From Perca fluviatilis (Eukaryota > Chordata > Actinopteri > Perciformes > Percidae), in contig NC_053116.1 in the NCBI RefSeq assembly GCF_010015445.1, forward strand, positions 25,088,607-25,152,606: 64,000 nt of DNA, written 5' to 3'. Both the position numbers and the translations under genes were made by a program. The notes under the pieces are model-generated. The model was not told the origin of the DNA. It searched no databases and saw only the letters and a program-made list of their open reading frames with translations. Below, piece after piece: positions 11,058 through 24,117 of the stretch. Position 1 is the first letter of the stretch. Each line of letters starts with the position of its first letter.

Positions 11058-13544
11058 GTAAGACGAGACAAAAGAGAGAAACTGTGTGATATGGAGTCTG
11101 GCTTTTTAGCGTTAAGCTTTTATAGCTGGTCTCAGGTCTGTGTGTCAACATATCTAATACCCTGGTGAATCCAAATGGATCCGAGTTCACTCCAGCTCTG
11201 ATCTTATGGTTCCTCATAATCACTGTGGGAGAAAATATTTGAGGACGTTAGCTTATGTAAACGGCCGATGCTTCTAAATGACATTTACTTTTTGGAATTT
11301 GATTCACAGATATTAAAGTCATCCTATACCGGGTTCACACTGGCTGCTGAAGCGCCACAATCGGCCACAAAGTGCTGGGAAGCGCTTTTTTTTTTCGCGA
11401 GCCAAAAGCAAATCTTGCAAGAAAACACAGTAATAATCTATACAAAATGATATAGAAGGCATATATAATATAAATGCTCTGATTCTGGTGAATGATAAAA
11501 TATGCATCCCCCTGCTTCCTGAAAGCTAAACCTAGATTTGGAGTCGAACAAATCGATTTGATACTGGACTGATCAAATGCTTTCAAACCTCAACCCTATT
11601 GCTCATGCTCAAACTGCACAAATCTGATCCAGTGGTTGTCTCGAAGAGCACAGAAACCTTTTAGTAAACCAGGAATGATTGACAGAGGCGTTTCGTCTCA
11701 TTCAGACGACATTATTAAATCCTTATGTAAATGCAGCTGTGCAAATCCTGGCTGATATGAGCAGAAAGGTGGCTGTGTTATTTGAGACGAATGAATAGAT
11801 CCCTACGGTTGTGTCTTGGGGATTCTCTACCTTATTAGTGAAGAAGGGGATGGATATAGTCCTTCCACTGACACATTGAAAAAGCTGTCTGCAAACTATC
11901 AACCAATTCATCTTTCTGGGAGCGGGGACATTTTTCTTCTTCTCTCATTATTTCTCTCTTTCACTTTCTATCTTCATCTCCCAAACACTTGCACTCCACC
12001 AATCCCACCCTCTCTTAGTCACTAACTCCTCTCTTCTTTCCCTTTCACAAACCTGTGTTTGTTCCCCGTCTATAATCTTCCACACACCATTCCCTGAGCA
12101 GAGATGCATGCCAGAAATGGAGACAAAAAGGTTATGATACAAGCCAGGTTGGGTTGGCAGAGCTTCTTACCTGCATGTAGGATTCAATCAATTTGTTTTC
12201 TGTTCGGAGAGAGAGGATAGGGGTTATTAAGACCATTCAGGCTTTCTCTCGCTGCAGCTCATGACTGCCTTCTCCTGCTGGATGTATTTGGGTGCCAGGA
12301 TGTTTTATTATCCCATAATTACACCTCTAGATTCATTGATTTGTGTGTGTGTCTGCATTCAAGTAGCTATATTTTCACATGTTTTGGCATTAATCCATGA
12401 TATCAGTGCAGAAAGTTTGTTGTGAGATAAATAACCCAAAGTGGTGTTGCATTTTAGTAGCATTTAAGGGAACAAATTAAGCAGTACTTCAAGGTAGAAC
12501 ACCAGTCACATTTCTGTGTTAGTCTTTGAGAAAAAGCTGTAAACTTTTGCTTTCTGGATGACCCGCTTCAAAACAGTGGGGCTTGTTCTACACCAGCCAT
12601 GGCCGTCACAGGGAAAGTTACATAAGTCTGGTTCATTCCAGTTCAGGTGATTGCTGTCAGCTGTAAACAGTGGGACGCAGACACAGAGATTGTCTGGCTG
12701 CCACGTTCAGCAGACATGGTCTGCAAGTACACACTTTGAAATTTGTGTTTTCTGAATGTACCGACTCAAGGCGAACACGTGAATTTTCGGAAAACGCCTC
12801 ATACATGGTCCGTCGTGTTTGCCGTCTCCTTCACCCTCTGCCACACATGCGTGTGCACACATACACACAAGCTTGTACACCCACAGAGAGACTCCCACTC
12901 AGGTAGGCAGTGTACGTGTGCAGTCTGCAGATTACACACGGGGAGCTGAGCAAGGGAGAGGAGATGAGGGTGGGGGAGAGTTGGAGAAGAGAGAGGAGAC
13001 TGTCAGAGAGCAGAGGAGAGTTTTACTACCCAGCACACGCACTCCGTCTGCTCTGTATGATAATGTGAGAGCGCAGGAGCGCAGAGTTGAAACCAGGACA
13101 CACACACACACACACACTTTCAAGTGCATAAAACAGCCAATCTAGTTAGCTGGTATAATCATGTAGCTTTCCAAGGTCGTGAGATTTTTGTGTCTTAGCT
13201 GGAAATGAATATGGAGAGCTCTTTTCATCTGAGGAGTAATGAGAACCTTCCTCCAGAGCTGTGGAGGAGGTTTAGAATCTGTGACCAAAAAAAACATGAA
13301 ATTAAGTAGCACACAAATGTTTAAGCCATTTTTGATGAAGCTTGTTGACATTCCTAAATTCATCTTTTGCAACATGCATGCCTAGCATTTCTGTTTTGAA
13401 AGCAAAGGAATTGAGATACAGTATACTGGAGTGAAATGCAAACAGTGTTGCATCAGGCCCACATTATTTTCCAGAACCAATATAACCAGAAAACATAATG
13501 CCTCCGGCCACAGCTGTCGCCGACGCAAAGGAATAATGTTTTCT

Positions 13545-13800
13545 GGTTGTCAGTCCGTCCCATTCTCTCGAGCACGATATCTCAGGAGCACATCGAGGGA
13601 CTTGGACTCAAGGATAAACTGATTAGATTTTGGTGGTCAAAGGTCAAGGTAATTGTGACCTCAGATCCGTCCCGTTCTCGTGACCACGATATCTCAGGAA
13701 CGCCTGCAGTGAATTTAGTTACATCTGGCTAAAGGATGAACTGATAAGAATTTGGTGGTCAAAGATCACTGTGACCTCACAAAACACGTTTTTGGCCATG
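13545..13800. repeat. Diverged tandem module (two copies)
   Basis: Two adjacent copies of a module of about 120 bp share CCCRTTCTCGTG-type starts, ACGATATCTCAGGA, GATGAACTGATNAGA and TTTGGTGGTCAAAG. The first runs about 13545-13664, the second about 13665-13800, followed by further weak similarity to 13950. I recall this as a widespread teleost interspersed repeat, but I cannot name its class from sequence alone. Confidence 0.55.
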
Positions 13801-14078
13801 GTTAAAAAGTTAAAGTTAACACAAATGTCTAATAGAATAAAGTGATGAAGTGATTGCATTTTATATCCAAAAGATCAAAGGTCAACTTTACTGTAACATT
13901 AAAATGTTCTGCAAAAACACTTTTCCGGCCATTATTCAATGCCATAACTCAGGAACAGAAGGGTTTTGGAGTTTATGACCATACTTAACATTTGGTCGAA
14001 TACTAAATTTGTGACACTAATCTTGGGTGCCCACCTTAAAACTGTGGTTATTGTATCTCTTCTCTGCTGCCTGGTTGA

Positions 14079-14081
<3 letters not shown>

Positions 14082-14111
<30 letters not shown>

Positions 14112-14221
14112 TGTGCATGTGTATATTATTATATTTGTGTGTGTGTGTGTTTATGTCTCTGTGTGTGTGTGTATTTTTTTTTTTTTTTTTTTTTGTTTTG
14201 TGTGTGTGTGTGTGTGTGTGA
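14082..14221. repeat. Compound GT/T-tract microsatellite
   Basis: Several GT blocks are separated by short unique segments and a T tract of about 20 at 14174-14194. It generates artificial Cys/Val open frames. Confidence 0.95.
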
Positions 14222-14275
14222 GAGAAGCATCCATGTTTTAGAATGCGTAGTTTCTCTGCAAGCATTGTGTTCTAT

Positions 14276-14440
14276 CAGAATCAGCTTTATTGGCCAAGCA
14301 TGTGAGCACATACAACAAAACAAACTTTATTCTTATTCATCACATACATAAAGTAAAATGTAGTGAAATTCAATTACTGCATATAAACCCATTCTAAGTA
14401 GTAGGAGCAGTGGACAGCTACACATACAGCATCCGGGGAG
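14276..14440 (+). mobile_element. Teleost retroposon tail fragment
   Basis: The start ATCAGAATCAGCTTTATTGG followed by CCAAGCATGTG and ACATACAA is the conserved 3' tail motif of an abundant fish LINE/SINE family. No coding part is present. The identification rests on memory of the motif. Confidence 0.5.
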
Positions 14441-14445
14441 CTTAT

Positions 14446-14965
14446 GACGTTTTTTCATTACATGGTACCTGCTCGACTCACCTCGACTCTACTCGCCTTT
14501 TTTGTTTTTCCATTAGGAAAAAGGTACTTTTTTTTAGTATCACCTCCATCGAGGTTCCAAGCGAGCTGAGATGATACCAAAAGGTGACGTGATAACCTGC
14601 AGGCTACTGATTGGTCAGAGAGAATCGTCACAAATCACTGCATCATCATTACTAGCGACAGACGGGGGTGTCCTGAACAGACTCGCCATTTTTAAATAGT
14701 TTAGCTCGCTGTGTTTTTTTTAATTTTTTTTTTTTTTTGCTGCCTCCAGCTTCTTTGGAAACAAAATTTGTCTTCTGGCTGTGGCAACAGCCACATGCAG
14801 AGAATCAAAAACAACACACCGTTGACGTTCTTTGTGTGTGTCGCGTTAGGTCACGGCAGTTTCCTGCGGCGTCGCTATGACGACCAGCATGAGGCGGTAC
14901 TAAATCTGCAATGGAAAATGGAGGACGGGGCACCGCGGCCTTGCAGAGCTGGTACTAGTAGTGGG
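14446..14965. mobile_element. DNA transposon copy related to the element at 28 kb
   Basis: It shares ordered blocks with 27964-29371: a GCTCGACTC/GCTCTACTC-type left end, GAGGTTCCAAGCG, CTGATTGGTCAGAGAGAA, CCATTTTTAAATAG, and GGCAGTTTCC followed by GTCGCTATGACGA. The right end appears to pass into a minus-strand SINE fragment. It is non-coding and probably a non-autonomous TIR element. The superfamily is not clear. Confidence 0.5.
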
Positions 14966-14966
14966 T

Positions 14967-15065
14967 AAGCGCCATTAGTGTCTTGCTCAGGGACAGTTTG
15001 AGTGTGGCCAGAGGAGCCTGGAATCGATCTGCCAACCTTGTGGTTGTTGGCCCTGCTACCTCAGA
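14967..15065 (-). mobile_element. SINE (Deu-like segment) fragment, reverse orientation
   Basis: Read on the minus strand, it contains a B-box-like GATCGATTCC, then TCTGGCCACACTC and TGAGCAAGACACTAATGGCG, the same central motif as in the SINE at 3.1 kb. It is partial. Confidence 0.5.
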
Positions 15066-15310
15066 GCCACAAGCCAATTTGAATCTGTTGACTCAGACGA
15101 GGAACAACTCCCAGGCTTTGATCTTGTCCATCCTTCTCTCTGCAACAAGTTGCCAGTCTGCCACAGCTTGTTGTAGAGAGGGTGAGAAGGGATATCCAAA
15201 ATGGCTTTGATTTTGTCCCTTGTCCTCTCTGCCCCTGCCTCCACACGTTCCAACATAGCTGGCCTTTCTTAACAGCTTGTTGAGACTGCAGGAGCCTGTT
15301 GCACACACTG
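15056..15310 (-). mobile_element. LINE ORF2 C-terminal fragment (CR1/L2-like)
   Basis: The minus-strand frame ending at 15056 reads RTRDKIKAILDIPSHPLYNK, resembling the conserved F/I-x-HPL C-terminal segment of CR1/L2 ORF2 proteins downstream of the reverse transcriptase. Nothing upstream on that strand continues it for long, so it is a short 5'-truncated copy. The clade is not resolvable by eye. Confidence 0.55.
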
Positions 15311-15892
15311 GAGGATCAGAGTCTCCGAAAGAACAGTATGCTATATCCTTTCCTAAAGAGGGATTCAGTGTTATAACTTATTAGTCCAGTTTTTCTTTAT
15401 TGATTCAGGAATTATAAATGTCAATACAGTTATTCCATTTTGCCAAAAAAGACACTTAATACTTTTTTTTATTAAATCCCTTCAAAGTCTTCCCTACAAG
15501 CGCAAGGCGCTGATTGTATATTACTGGAACAGCATTATCTCCCTTATGTTATCTTTACCAACCTCTCACTCTCTCTGTCTGTGTCCTACAATGCGCACCA
15601 ATCTACTTTCCCATGCCCTCTGCATCCCCCTCACAGCCCTTTCACACCCACGTGTCCCTCCTCTCTAGGGTCCACCTTTACCACAACTCATAGTGAGTAC
15701 GCAGTGGAAGACCAAAGCCACACAGGGGTTTCTTTTTTTGCTTTGTTTTTGTCTTTTATTGTCTCTAATTAAATCAGTTTTTGGTGGGTTTTTGCAATCA
15801 GAAACTGTAAATGCTGACCTTCACCACCTGCCCTGCAGTATTTCTTGTTTAGTGTTTTGCCTTAATTAGCTTTCCTTTTATGCTGTTTTAGT

Positions 15893-15926
<34 letters not shown>
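15893..15926. repeat. (GT)n microsatellite
   Basis: About 17 GT units in coding intron 1. Confidence 0.95.
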
Positions 15927-15927
<1 letters not shown>

Positions 15928-17405
15928 TGAACTAACAGAGGCGGCTTTAAGCACTTTGCCAGGTGTTTATATGTCTGCGGCCAGATTTTGCCACTGCAAT
16001 AGCATCGCATTTGTGCAAGAAAAGATGCAGTCATGAAACTTTACAGGTGTGTAGTTGAGATTGCAGATTGCAGATTTCGAAGATGGGTGTGGTCCAAGCA
16101 AGGATGCCTCAATAATGGGTGCCAGAAGTAGGAGGTAGGAAGTAGGGAAGAGGCCCCTCCACTTTACGCCTCTGGCCCAATTTGGCATTGCAGCTGGTGT
16201 GATCCCATTGTAAAATGGTCTCTAGTTTGTTTAGATATAGATTGTTGTTGTGCTCGTTTTATGTCTTGGTGAAATATTGTTTTCCATCTAATGATAAAAT
16301 TATATTCTATTTGATTTAGTTTAATTCTTCGGAGTTTTGAAACGTTTAGTTAATCAACAGAACAATTTTGATGATGGATTCAAGTCATTTATCAAGCAAA
16401 GATGGCAAACATTTGCTGGTTTCACCCTGACTCTTTGCTCTTTTATATCATGATAGAACATCTTAGGTTAAGGACTTCTGGTAGGACAAAACAAGCAATT
16501 TTAAGAAGTCAGACTAACTGATGAGTTGATTAAATGAAAAATTATGTAAGTAATTTGTATTCTATGCTGCTCTATTCTTTTCAGGCTGAGTGTGATGGGA
16601 AATGTTGGTTATTCAAAGCTCACCTCACCATTATCATTGAAATGTGAAGGCCTTCCTTGTTTTACCCTTTGAGAAATGCAGTTTAGACCTGTATCTTCAC
16701 CAAATGGCTTGTTGCAGTCTGTACTGACGAACTTTCTCTCTTGCGACCCCCGTCGCCTTGGGCGAGCTCCCATGCAGCCAGGCTAATTGCCTGCGAATTA
16801 GCGAGGCCTAATGTGACGTTGTAAAGGGCAGCGCTACCGCAATGGCCTTTGGCCTTTGGCTGAACACCACATGTCACAGACAATCACCTGATATGAATCA
16901 GCACTGGGCCATTATTCTGGCTCCATTCCTCTCCTGCCTGTTCTGTGGGAGATCTGCGACTGAGCTCAGTGGAGGTCGGTGCACGGTGTCAAGTGTACTC
17001 ACGTATGTGGAGAAAGGCTGCTGTCATTGGCTGCTGGGAGTCATAATGTGGCTGTAGCTGCACCGAGGCTTCTCAGCCTGTTTATTATGAACCCAACTGA
17101 AAAATTTCACCACCAAACTGTCCTTGTTGTGATTCAGCTTTGAGACAATCTGTGGGAAACAGAGTGTGTCTGTACATCTACGGTATGTAGTGCTCGTGTA
17201 AGTGTGTGGCTCTATGTGCAAGATGATGTGTTTGTTGGGTTTTCCTGAGAGTCATTTCAGGAAGAGGAGAATGCCACAGCCGTCTGTTTGTTTATTGAGT
17301 CTCACCTCTGACTCTGTGCTGACCTCCTTAGTCACAGAACTCTAAAGAACTTTACATGTACCCCAGCATTCCCAGTTTACATGTCACGCTAGACCTGCTG
17401 TCCAG

Positions 17406-17428
17406 ATGTGTGTGTGTGTGTGTGTGTG

Positions 17429-17464
<36 letters not shown>
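17406..17464. repeat. (GT)n microsatellite
   Basis: About 29 GT units with a single TT interruption. Confidence 0.95.
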
Positions 17465-17465
<1 letters not shown>

Positions 17466-18202
17466 TCAAGGTCAAAGTCTCCCTCTCGACACCATGTTAG
17501 AAATTGTGATATACAATATAGATTCCTTGCCATTCAAATTAAACCTTTTTAAATGACATTTTTTGGCATTTTGCTATCAAAGCTCATATCTGATAGCAAA
17601 TGTAATCAACCTTTAGAAAATGAAATACCAATTTCAGTGACAAAAACCATCAGAAGATTGCCAGAATCCAGTTTTACCTTGGCTTCTCGGTACATTTCTA
17701 AAGTGTGTTGGTGTGTTTAAAAACAACAGTGATAAAAGGAAATTTTAAATCTAAAAAAAATTGTCACACTGCTTCGATCACATTGGAAACCTAAGTAATA
17801 AAAGTGTATAGATGGAGCCTTACTACTGAAGGTAGAAAATACACAGATTGTTTGCAGAATTCACCACGTCACAGTTAAGCATACATACATTTTGTTACAC
17901 AGAGATTAATGAGAAACTATAAGTAAGAAATGTCGTAAGTTATACTTCTGACAACATGAAAACATCTTGAGATAAGCGATAAAATAATCATCATTATCAT
18001 CATAATCATATTGTTATAATTTTTTGTTGAGATGTATAACTATGGTCATCCCTTTTGCAACATATATCTTTATGAATCACTTTTGATCACTTTTCCTCCA
18101 CCACATTTGTATTTTTATTTTAAACTGTTGCTATCATTTGGATAACAAATCGAGATTATCAGCACAGTGTCATTTTTAGGCTTTACACACACGTGCACGC
18201 AA

Positions 18203-18205
<3 letters not shown>

Positions 18206-18237
<32 letters not shown>
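18206..18237. repeat. (AT)n microsatellite
   Basis: About 15 AT units, preceded by ACACACGTGCACGC. Confidence 0.95.
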
Positions 18238-18240
<3 letters not shown>

Positions 18241-20410
18241 CACACATACATGCAGCTATTCATTTAACTTGTATGTGTAACACTGCTGGAGCTTTTAATT
18301 ACATACTAATCACTATTAGCAGTCTCAGTATTAAATTGTTAATTAAAAGCGAGGAATTTCTCTTGCTATCTCCTCGAGGATTTGGCACCCATCCAGCACC
18401 GCGTTTCCCTCTCTAACCAGCCAGGCCTGTAGCATTCTCCATATGGCTAATAAAAGGCTTACGGCTGGTTTCCGTAGCACTCTGGATTGCAACAATTATA
18501 CCACAGAATGAGCTTATTCGCTAGTCCCTGGGTTTGTACCTCGCAAAGAGACGTGGGCCTGTCTCTTGTCAGATCTCAAAAAAAAAAAAATCATTCATAG
18601 TATTATCATAGAACAAAAGGGGCAACTTTAAATGTTTCACAATGTTAGAAGCCCTGCTCAAGTGTGTGTGGTGATTTGTGCCAGCTAAACTTGCGTGGTG
18701 TTTTTTAAGGAAGGCCAGTCAGATAAATGGACACTGGTCATCATTTGATTTTTACCTAAAGACTGAGTCTGAACCAAAGCAGATTTAGTCAGTGATTGTC
18801 AGATGTGAACCATTGATTTAATTAATTATTTTTTTTTTTTTTTTTTTTTTTTTACATTTTTCAAGAATCTATGAAAAGACAAGTTACATTAAACCACCTA
18901 TTTGTTTCAAATCTTTCTCTATGACTGCAGATATGATCATGAAATAAATGCTTACTGCTAAACTCAACCTGAACGGCTCAACACAGCTCACCACCTTTAA
19001 TTAACATTCATAACTCACTGTAGAATGGTCTTTATTTTATCAAGTAAGAATGGGAATAGAGAAAGAAGAGGCTGTCAAGCATTATTGGGATGCAGAGTAT
19101 AACCAGGGCACTCCTTCCTGCTTGTCCTACTTCCTCCTCTCCTGCTCACTCGCTTCCTCTCCCGGAAAGCCACTGACAGAAGCTGTCACTTCGCCCAACG
19201 CTCTGCTCGACACAACCAGCAACAGGAAGTGTGCCGCCTTGACCTCTCGCTGCTTGTGTTATTTTTGAAACACTATATTAAAAATATAGAAGCTGAAAGC
19301 ATTTGTCTTTCTAAATCAGGTGTGAGATGAAAAATCCTACTGATGTGACACAGGGAGGATGGTAGCTAGCGGAGTCTGTCTAATGTTTGACAGTTCAGGA
19401 CAGTGGTTGCAAACATGGAGATCGGGACATCACAAAGTGTCGCAAGATAAATCTGACAAGTCACAAGATATTGTGAGTACTTTTCTCTGATATTTGCCTT
19501 TTTTTTTTATTGTGGACGACTGGATAGTTTTACCCCCTCAGGCGTCAAACGATTCCAATGACACCAGCTAAAACCAGCACTTGGTTGAGCTGCTCGTGAC
19601 ATGCCATTTTTTGATAATGGCGGGAATAGTCTTGCTGAGCTGAGCCGTGAACAACTGTGACCACTCAAGCCATGCTGGCACAGCATGATTGTTTTTCCTC
19701 TGCACAGCATGGCATGGTACAATAAGTTGTTGGAGGTGTGCTCGTTTGCAGAAAAGCCTGTCACGTGCAGCTCTTCATTTAACGGCTCACTGTGTCTGTT
19801 CCTGCTTGTACGTTTTATTAGAGAATGGCACTGCAAACAAAGATACCTTTACTTGGTGATAAGCACTTTTATTTCCTATAGCAGCTTCACAATATAAGCC
19901 TCCTGCTGGTTTGTTGGAGAAAAGCTTTTAATTTGAAGCAGCGGCAGGATGTTATGTTAGCATCAGCATTAACTTAACACAGCGTCGATACAGATGTAAA
20001 GCTTTCAGTTTCAAGCTTTTCAACACAAAGAGACGTTTAAAAGCAGAGCTTTTTCTCTAGTCACCAGCACAGACACATTTTGATCTGCTACCAGACAGGA
20101 TCACTGTGAGGATACAGTGGAAACGCATGTGTTCATGGCTTGGCCTGGCCGGCGCAATAATTAAAGCAGACTGACCCGGGCTTGTTGAAATGCAACAATA
20201 GACATATGTTACCTGCTCCGCAATGATTTAGCTGATTTAGCATTTACTATATGAATGACTTACTGGTACAATTGTTTATAATATTTTATTATGGAAATCT
20301 TTTATTACTCATTGTTTTGGTGCCCGGGACTCTAGAGACCCGCACCCACCCATTCTCCACTTCGTCTGAGCTGCTTTGTGTCCCTCACACATCACACAAA
20401 AAAAAAAAAA

Positions 20411-20558
20411 ACACACACACACACACACACACACAACACACACACACACACACACCTGCCTTCACACTCTACTGTATATGCAGGTGCATGCGCAAGCAAC
20501 ACTGAAAAACTCAGGGCTGTAGACACATACACCAGTGTACAAACACACACTGCACAGT

Positions 20559-20617
<59 letters not shown>
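20411..20617. repeat. Two neighbouring (CA)n microsatellites
   Basis: CA blocks at 20411-20456 and 20558-20617 are separated by about 100 bp of unique sequence. The frames through them encode only Thr/His. Confidence 0.95.
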
Positions 20618-20619
<2 letters not shown>

Positions 20620-21669
20620 CTTACAGATGACTTGTGTGTGAAATACTTCAGTGAGGGAGTAAGGAGGGAGGGGGAAGGGTCCATCAAATGAAATGAATAT
20701 GTATTAGATGGGGTTTGATGTAGTGACTTGTATTCAACCCCACATTCTCACGGAGCGTCTGTCACTCCGTCACCATCAGGATATAATAAGGCATCTCAAT
20801 GACACTCAGAACCCAAGAGACATCACATCTAAGACACCTGTCCGTATGTGCTCGTCTTATCCCCACACTCCCTCTTCCAGCCGACTCCAGCTCTTTATTT
20901 CTTTGTGCCTCTTGCACCCCCTTCTACCTCCTAGCTCCTTCTCCTCTGCCTTACCTTCAAACTTTACCACATTTTACCCTCTCTTTATGCAATGTATGGG
21001 TTCAGCTGAATGTTAATAAAATCTCCCCTCTCTTCTCACCAAATATCCCCTCTTTTCTCTCTATTTCTTTCTCTTATTCTGTCTGTGGGCGCACAACACA
21101 TTCATCCTGAAGGGCACAGGAGAGATGCTTCTGAATACTGCCGTGTGGGTGTGCATTTGTGTAGGCACATCAAACTCCATAGGCCCTCCATAGGTTAATA
21201 TCTTGGCCAGGAAACCTCCTGCCCTTTGACCTCAGTCTCCCTGCAGACGCACAGTTGAGCACGCCATATACATGAAGGGTCCCTTTCTTACCTTGCAAAG
21301 TAGAGACTCCCAGCATTTCTTTCACAGCTTGCCAAGCCACATTATTTTCAAACATAAACCTAAAGATCTACTTTTCTCCAGCCACTGAGGCTCAGCCATC
21401 TCCAAAACCATAATGGTCCAGTATTTTGGATATCACGCAACAGTGCATTGACATTTGTTTAAATTTGTTTCTTGCATTTGTTTTCAGCTGTCCAGTTTTA
21501 TTTATATATTTTATGTATTAACTTCAAAACTGTACATTATTGTTTAAGTGCTTCTTAAGCCTTATACAATTTATGTTTATATTGTCAACAGTCCTGAAGT
21601 TGATACTTGTGTGTTTTATTTAACTGTATGCATGCGAAATTCTTAAATGGAACCCAAAAGTCATACTTA

Positions 21670-22508
21670 TACAGAGCTGTATAGTAACGAAGTAGAACTA
21701 CTTCACTACTCTACTTAAGTACTAAAAGGCTGTATCTGTACTCTACTGGAGTATTATTTTTTTCTCCTACTTCCACTTTTACTTGAGTACATCTTTTCGA
21801 TGAATGAAATACTTTTACTCCGATAGATTTTTTATGTGCTGCATAGTTACTCGTTACTGTTGTGAATTCCTCACGCTACGGAGACTGTGTAGGTTAGTGT
21901 GTGTAGGTTAGTTACGTACGCTAATTACGTAGAAATCCCCGAGATCGCGTTGTGTTTCTTTTCATTACAGTTGCCCGTTCAGAAGTTAGAGACAATGTAA
22001 GTTAGTACTCTTTCTATTTAGCCATTGTTGCAGCAGATGAATCTATTCCTGAGTTGTTTCAGTCTGCAGTACTGAATGTTAACTGTTTGACCCTGTGATG
22101 TGAAGCTGCTAGTTTATTTGTATGTTGCTAGCTTGCTACCTTTCCTGTAGCTACATCAGACATGTTACTAGCTAGTGTGTGATACGTTTTTTGGGGCTTT
22201 AATCGTTACTACATTTAATATTTGTTTATTCCTTTGGCTACAGCCTTAGGCTAAACATTTGACATAATATAAACAATATGATATTCAAACTTTTGACTGC
22301 TTTCTTTAATAACTAAAATAACTAACAATACTTGTACTTTTACTTTCAGTACTTGAGTAGTAGATTTTAAAATAAACTACTTGCAGTACTTAAGTACAAC
22401 ATTTTTTGAATACTTTAGTACTTCTACTTAAGTGTTAAGTGTCTACTTTTACTCAAGTCACTTTTTTAATAGAGCACTTGTACTTTTACTCAAGTATGGG
22501 TCTCTAGT
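21670..22508. mobile_element. Non-autonomous repeat with ACTTAAGTA/TACTTGAGTA ends
   Basis: The left part (CTACTTCACTACTCTACTTA and following) and the right part (dense CTTTTACTCAAGT and AGTACTTAAGTA motifs) are rich in reciprocal ACTT/AAGT words, so the two ends fold back on each other. The centre (about 21880-22250) is unrelated single-copy-looking sequence. I recall this as a very common teleost DNA-transposon family with similar ends. There is no coding capacity. A clean target duplication is not visible. Confidence 0.5.
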
Positions 22509-22684
22509 ATTTTATATACGTCTGTACTTATATAATGGCTGGGTGTCAAATATGTAATAGTTGAGATAAATAAAGAAGAGGAAAAAGTATTGATGTCTGT
22601 ACTTAAAAGCTAGCATGATAAATTTGGCTTGATTTCAATTTTTACAGCAGTTATTCCATCAGTACAATACCACAGTCATACTCG

Positions 22685-23100
22685 CTAAGTGCCATTCCCC
22701 TTTTTTATGCGCATTTTCAATTTGCAAACTGAGTTGAAACCCTGAAAATAACTTTACAGTTACTTGAAAGAAAACTTGGTTTATCGATAAAAACAGAAAG
22801 CGACAGTCCAATAGAAGCGCAAATAAATTTGCTGCAGAAGAAAACATCAGATGTGTGGAGCGACGATGAGACTGTAACACTGCTCAAATTAATTTACGAA
22901 AGAAACAGAAACATAAATGTCATTTTTTCCATCCACTTTTCCACATCGTTTTGTTAATTTGAGGTTTCACTAGCACTCTTTTATCTTGTGCGCCCTCTGC
23001 TTTTGGTGTAATGGAACCCGAGTGGAGAATTAGCACCACCAAGTGTTTATCTCAATGTATCCAACTCCTTATTTCACATAAAAATAGTGGATGGAAACGC
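22685..23100. mobile_element. TIR element remnant with Myb/SANT-like fragment
   Basis: The ends look like diverged inverted copies: CCATTCCCCTTTTTTATGCG on the left, and the reverse complement of the right end, CCATCCACTATTTTTATG. A short + strand frame near 22852-22910 reads VWSDDETVTLLKLIYE, resembling the first helix region of Myb/SANT-like DNA-binding domains found in transposon accessory proteins. The frame ends quickly, so this is a decayed fragment. Confidence 0.35.
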
Positions 23101-23771
23101 ATATTAATTCTTAAATATATCATTAATTAATACTATTTTGCTGATTTACTGGAAATTTATTTAACTTTAGATAGAAACTTGACTACTGATTAATTCATTT
23201 CAACTTGTTCCTGTTTATCATACTTCCTGATTCCTGGTTACCTAAAACGGTTCTTAATTGAGCAGAAGATTGCATTCATGTAGGATCCAATCACTCACAG
23301 AAAGAAGCTGATTGAGAAAAAAAAAAATTTGAAGGCCTTGTCTATCACAGAAATGTTGTTTGGAAGTCATAGTTGACCTTAAGTTTTTAATTGCATAGAC
23401 TTGTACCTTTGACTGGTTTTAAGAGCCAGATATTTTTCTAGCACAGCTGCTTATTCAACCAGGACAGTTGGAGTGCTCCAACTATGAGTCATCTTACATT
23501 GTTTATGCAGAAAATGAATGGGACTGTTACTACTAAAAAACCTAGGCATCAACTTTACCAACCAACCATTCAGTGTAATCAGCATTGTTTTGTTAAAAGG
23601 GAAAGGGTTGTTGCCTCACATGTGAAACTTTTCAAGTCTGTTTATTCAGTTTAGAGGAAATGTCATCTCATGTTGCCCCTTTTGTATTTAACTCAGCTGC
23701 CATGACCCAAATCTTACAAACCTACCGCTTATGTAACTTCAGTCTTCTTCGTGTGACCTGTTTCCTTGGCG

Positions 23772-23775
<4 letters not shown>

Positions 23776-23857
<82 letters not shown>
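23776..23857. repeat. (CA)n microsatellite
   Basis: About 41 uninterrupted CA units. Confidence 0.97.
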
Positions 23858-23858
<1 letters not shown>

Positions 23859-24012
23859 CAAGGATCCTGCCTATGGCCAGAATACCCTTCAGGCCCCTTT
23901 AACCTGCACCTTACCTCATCAAGCACACACACACACACACCATACTTTAATCTCTTCAACCATGTCGGTCTTTCTTTGATCACTTTCTCTGACTGATCCA
24001 CACATGCAAAAA

Positions 24013-24117
<105 letters not shown>

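Noticed and set aside
19500..19850. Possible related copy of the 14.4/28.0-kb DNA element, from GCATGGCATGG and GAGCTGAGCC words
   Set aside because: Similarity is limited to short words; block order did not hold well enough to support a feature.
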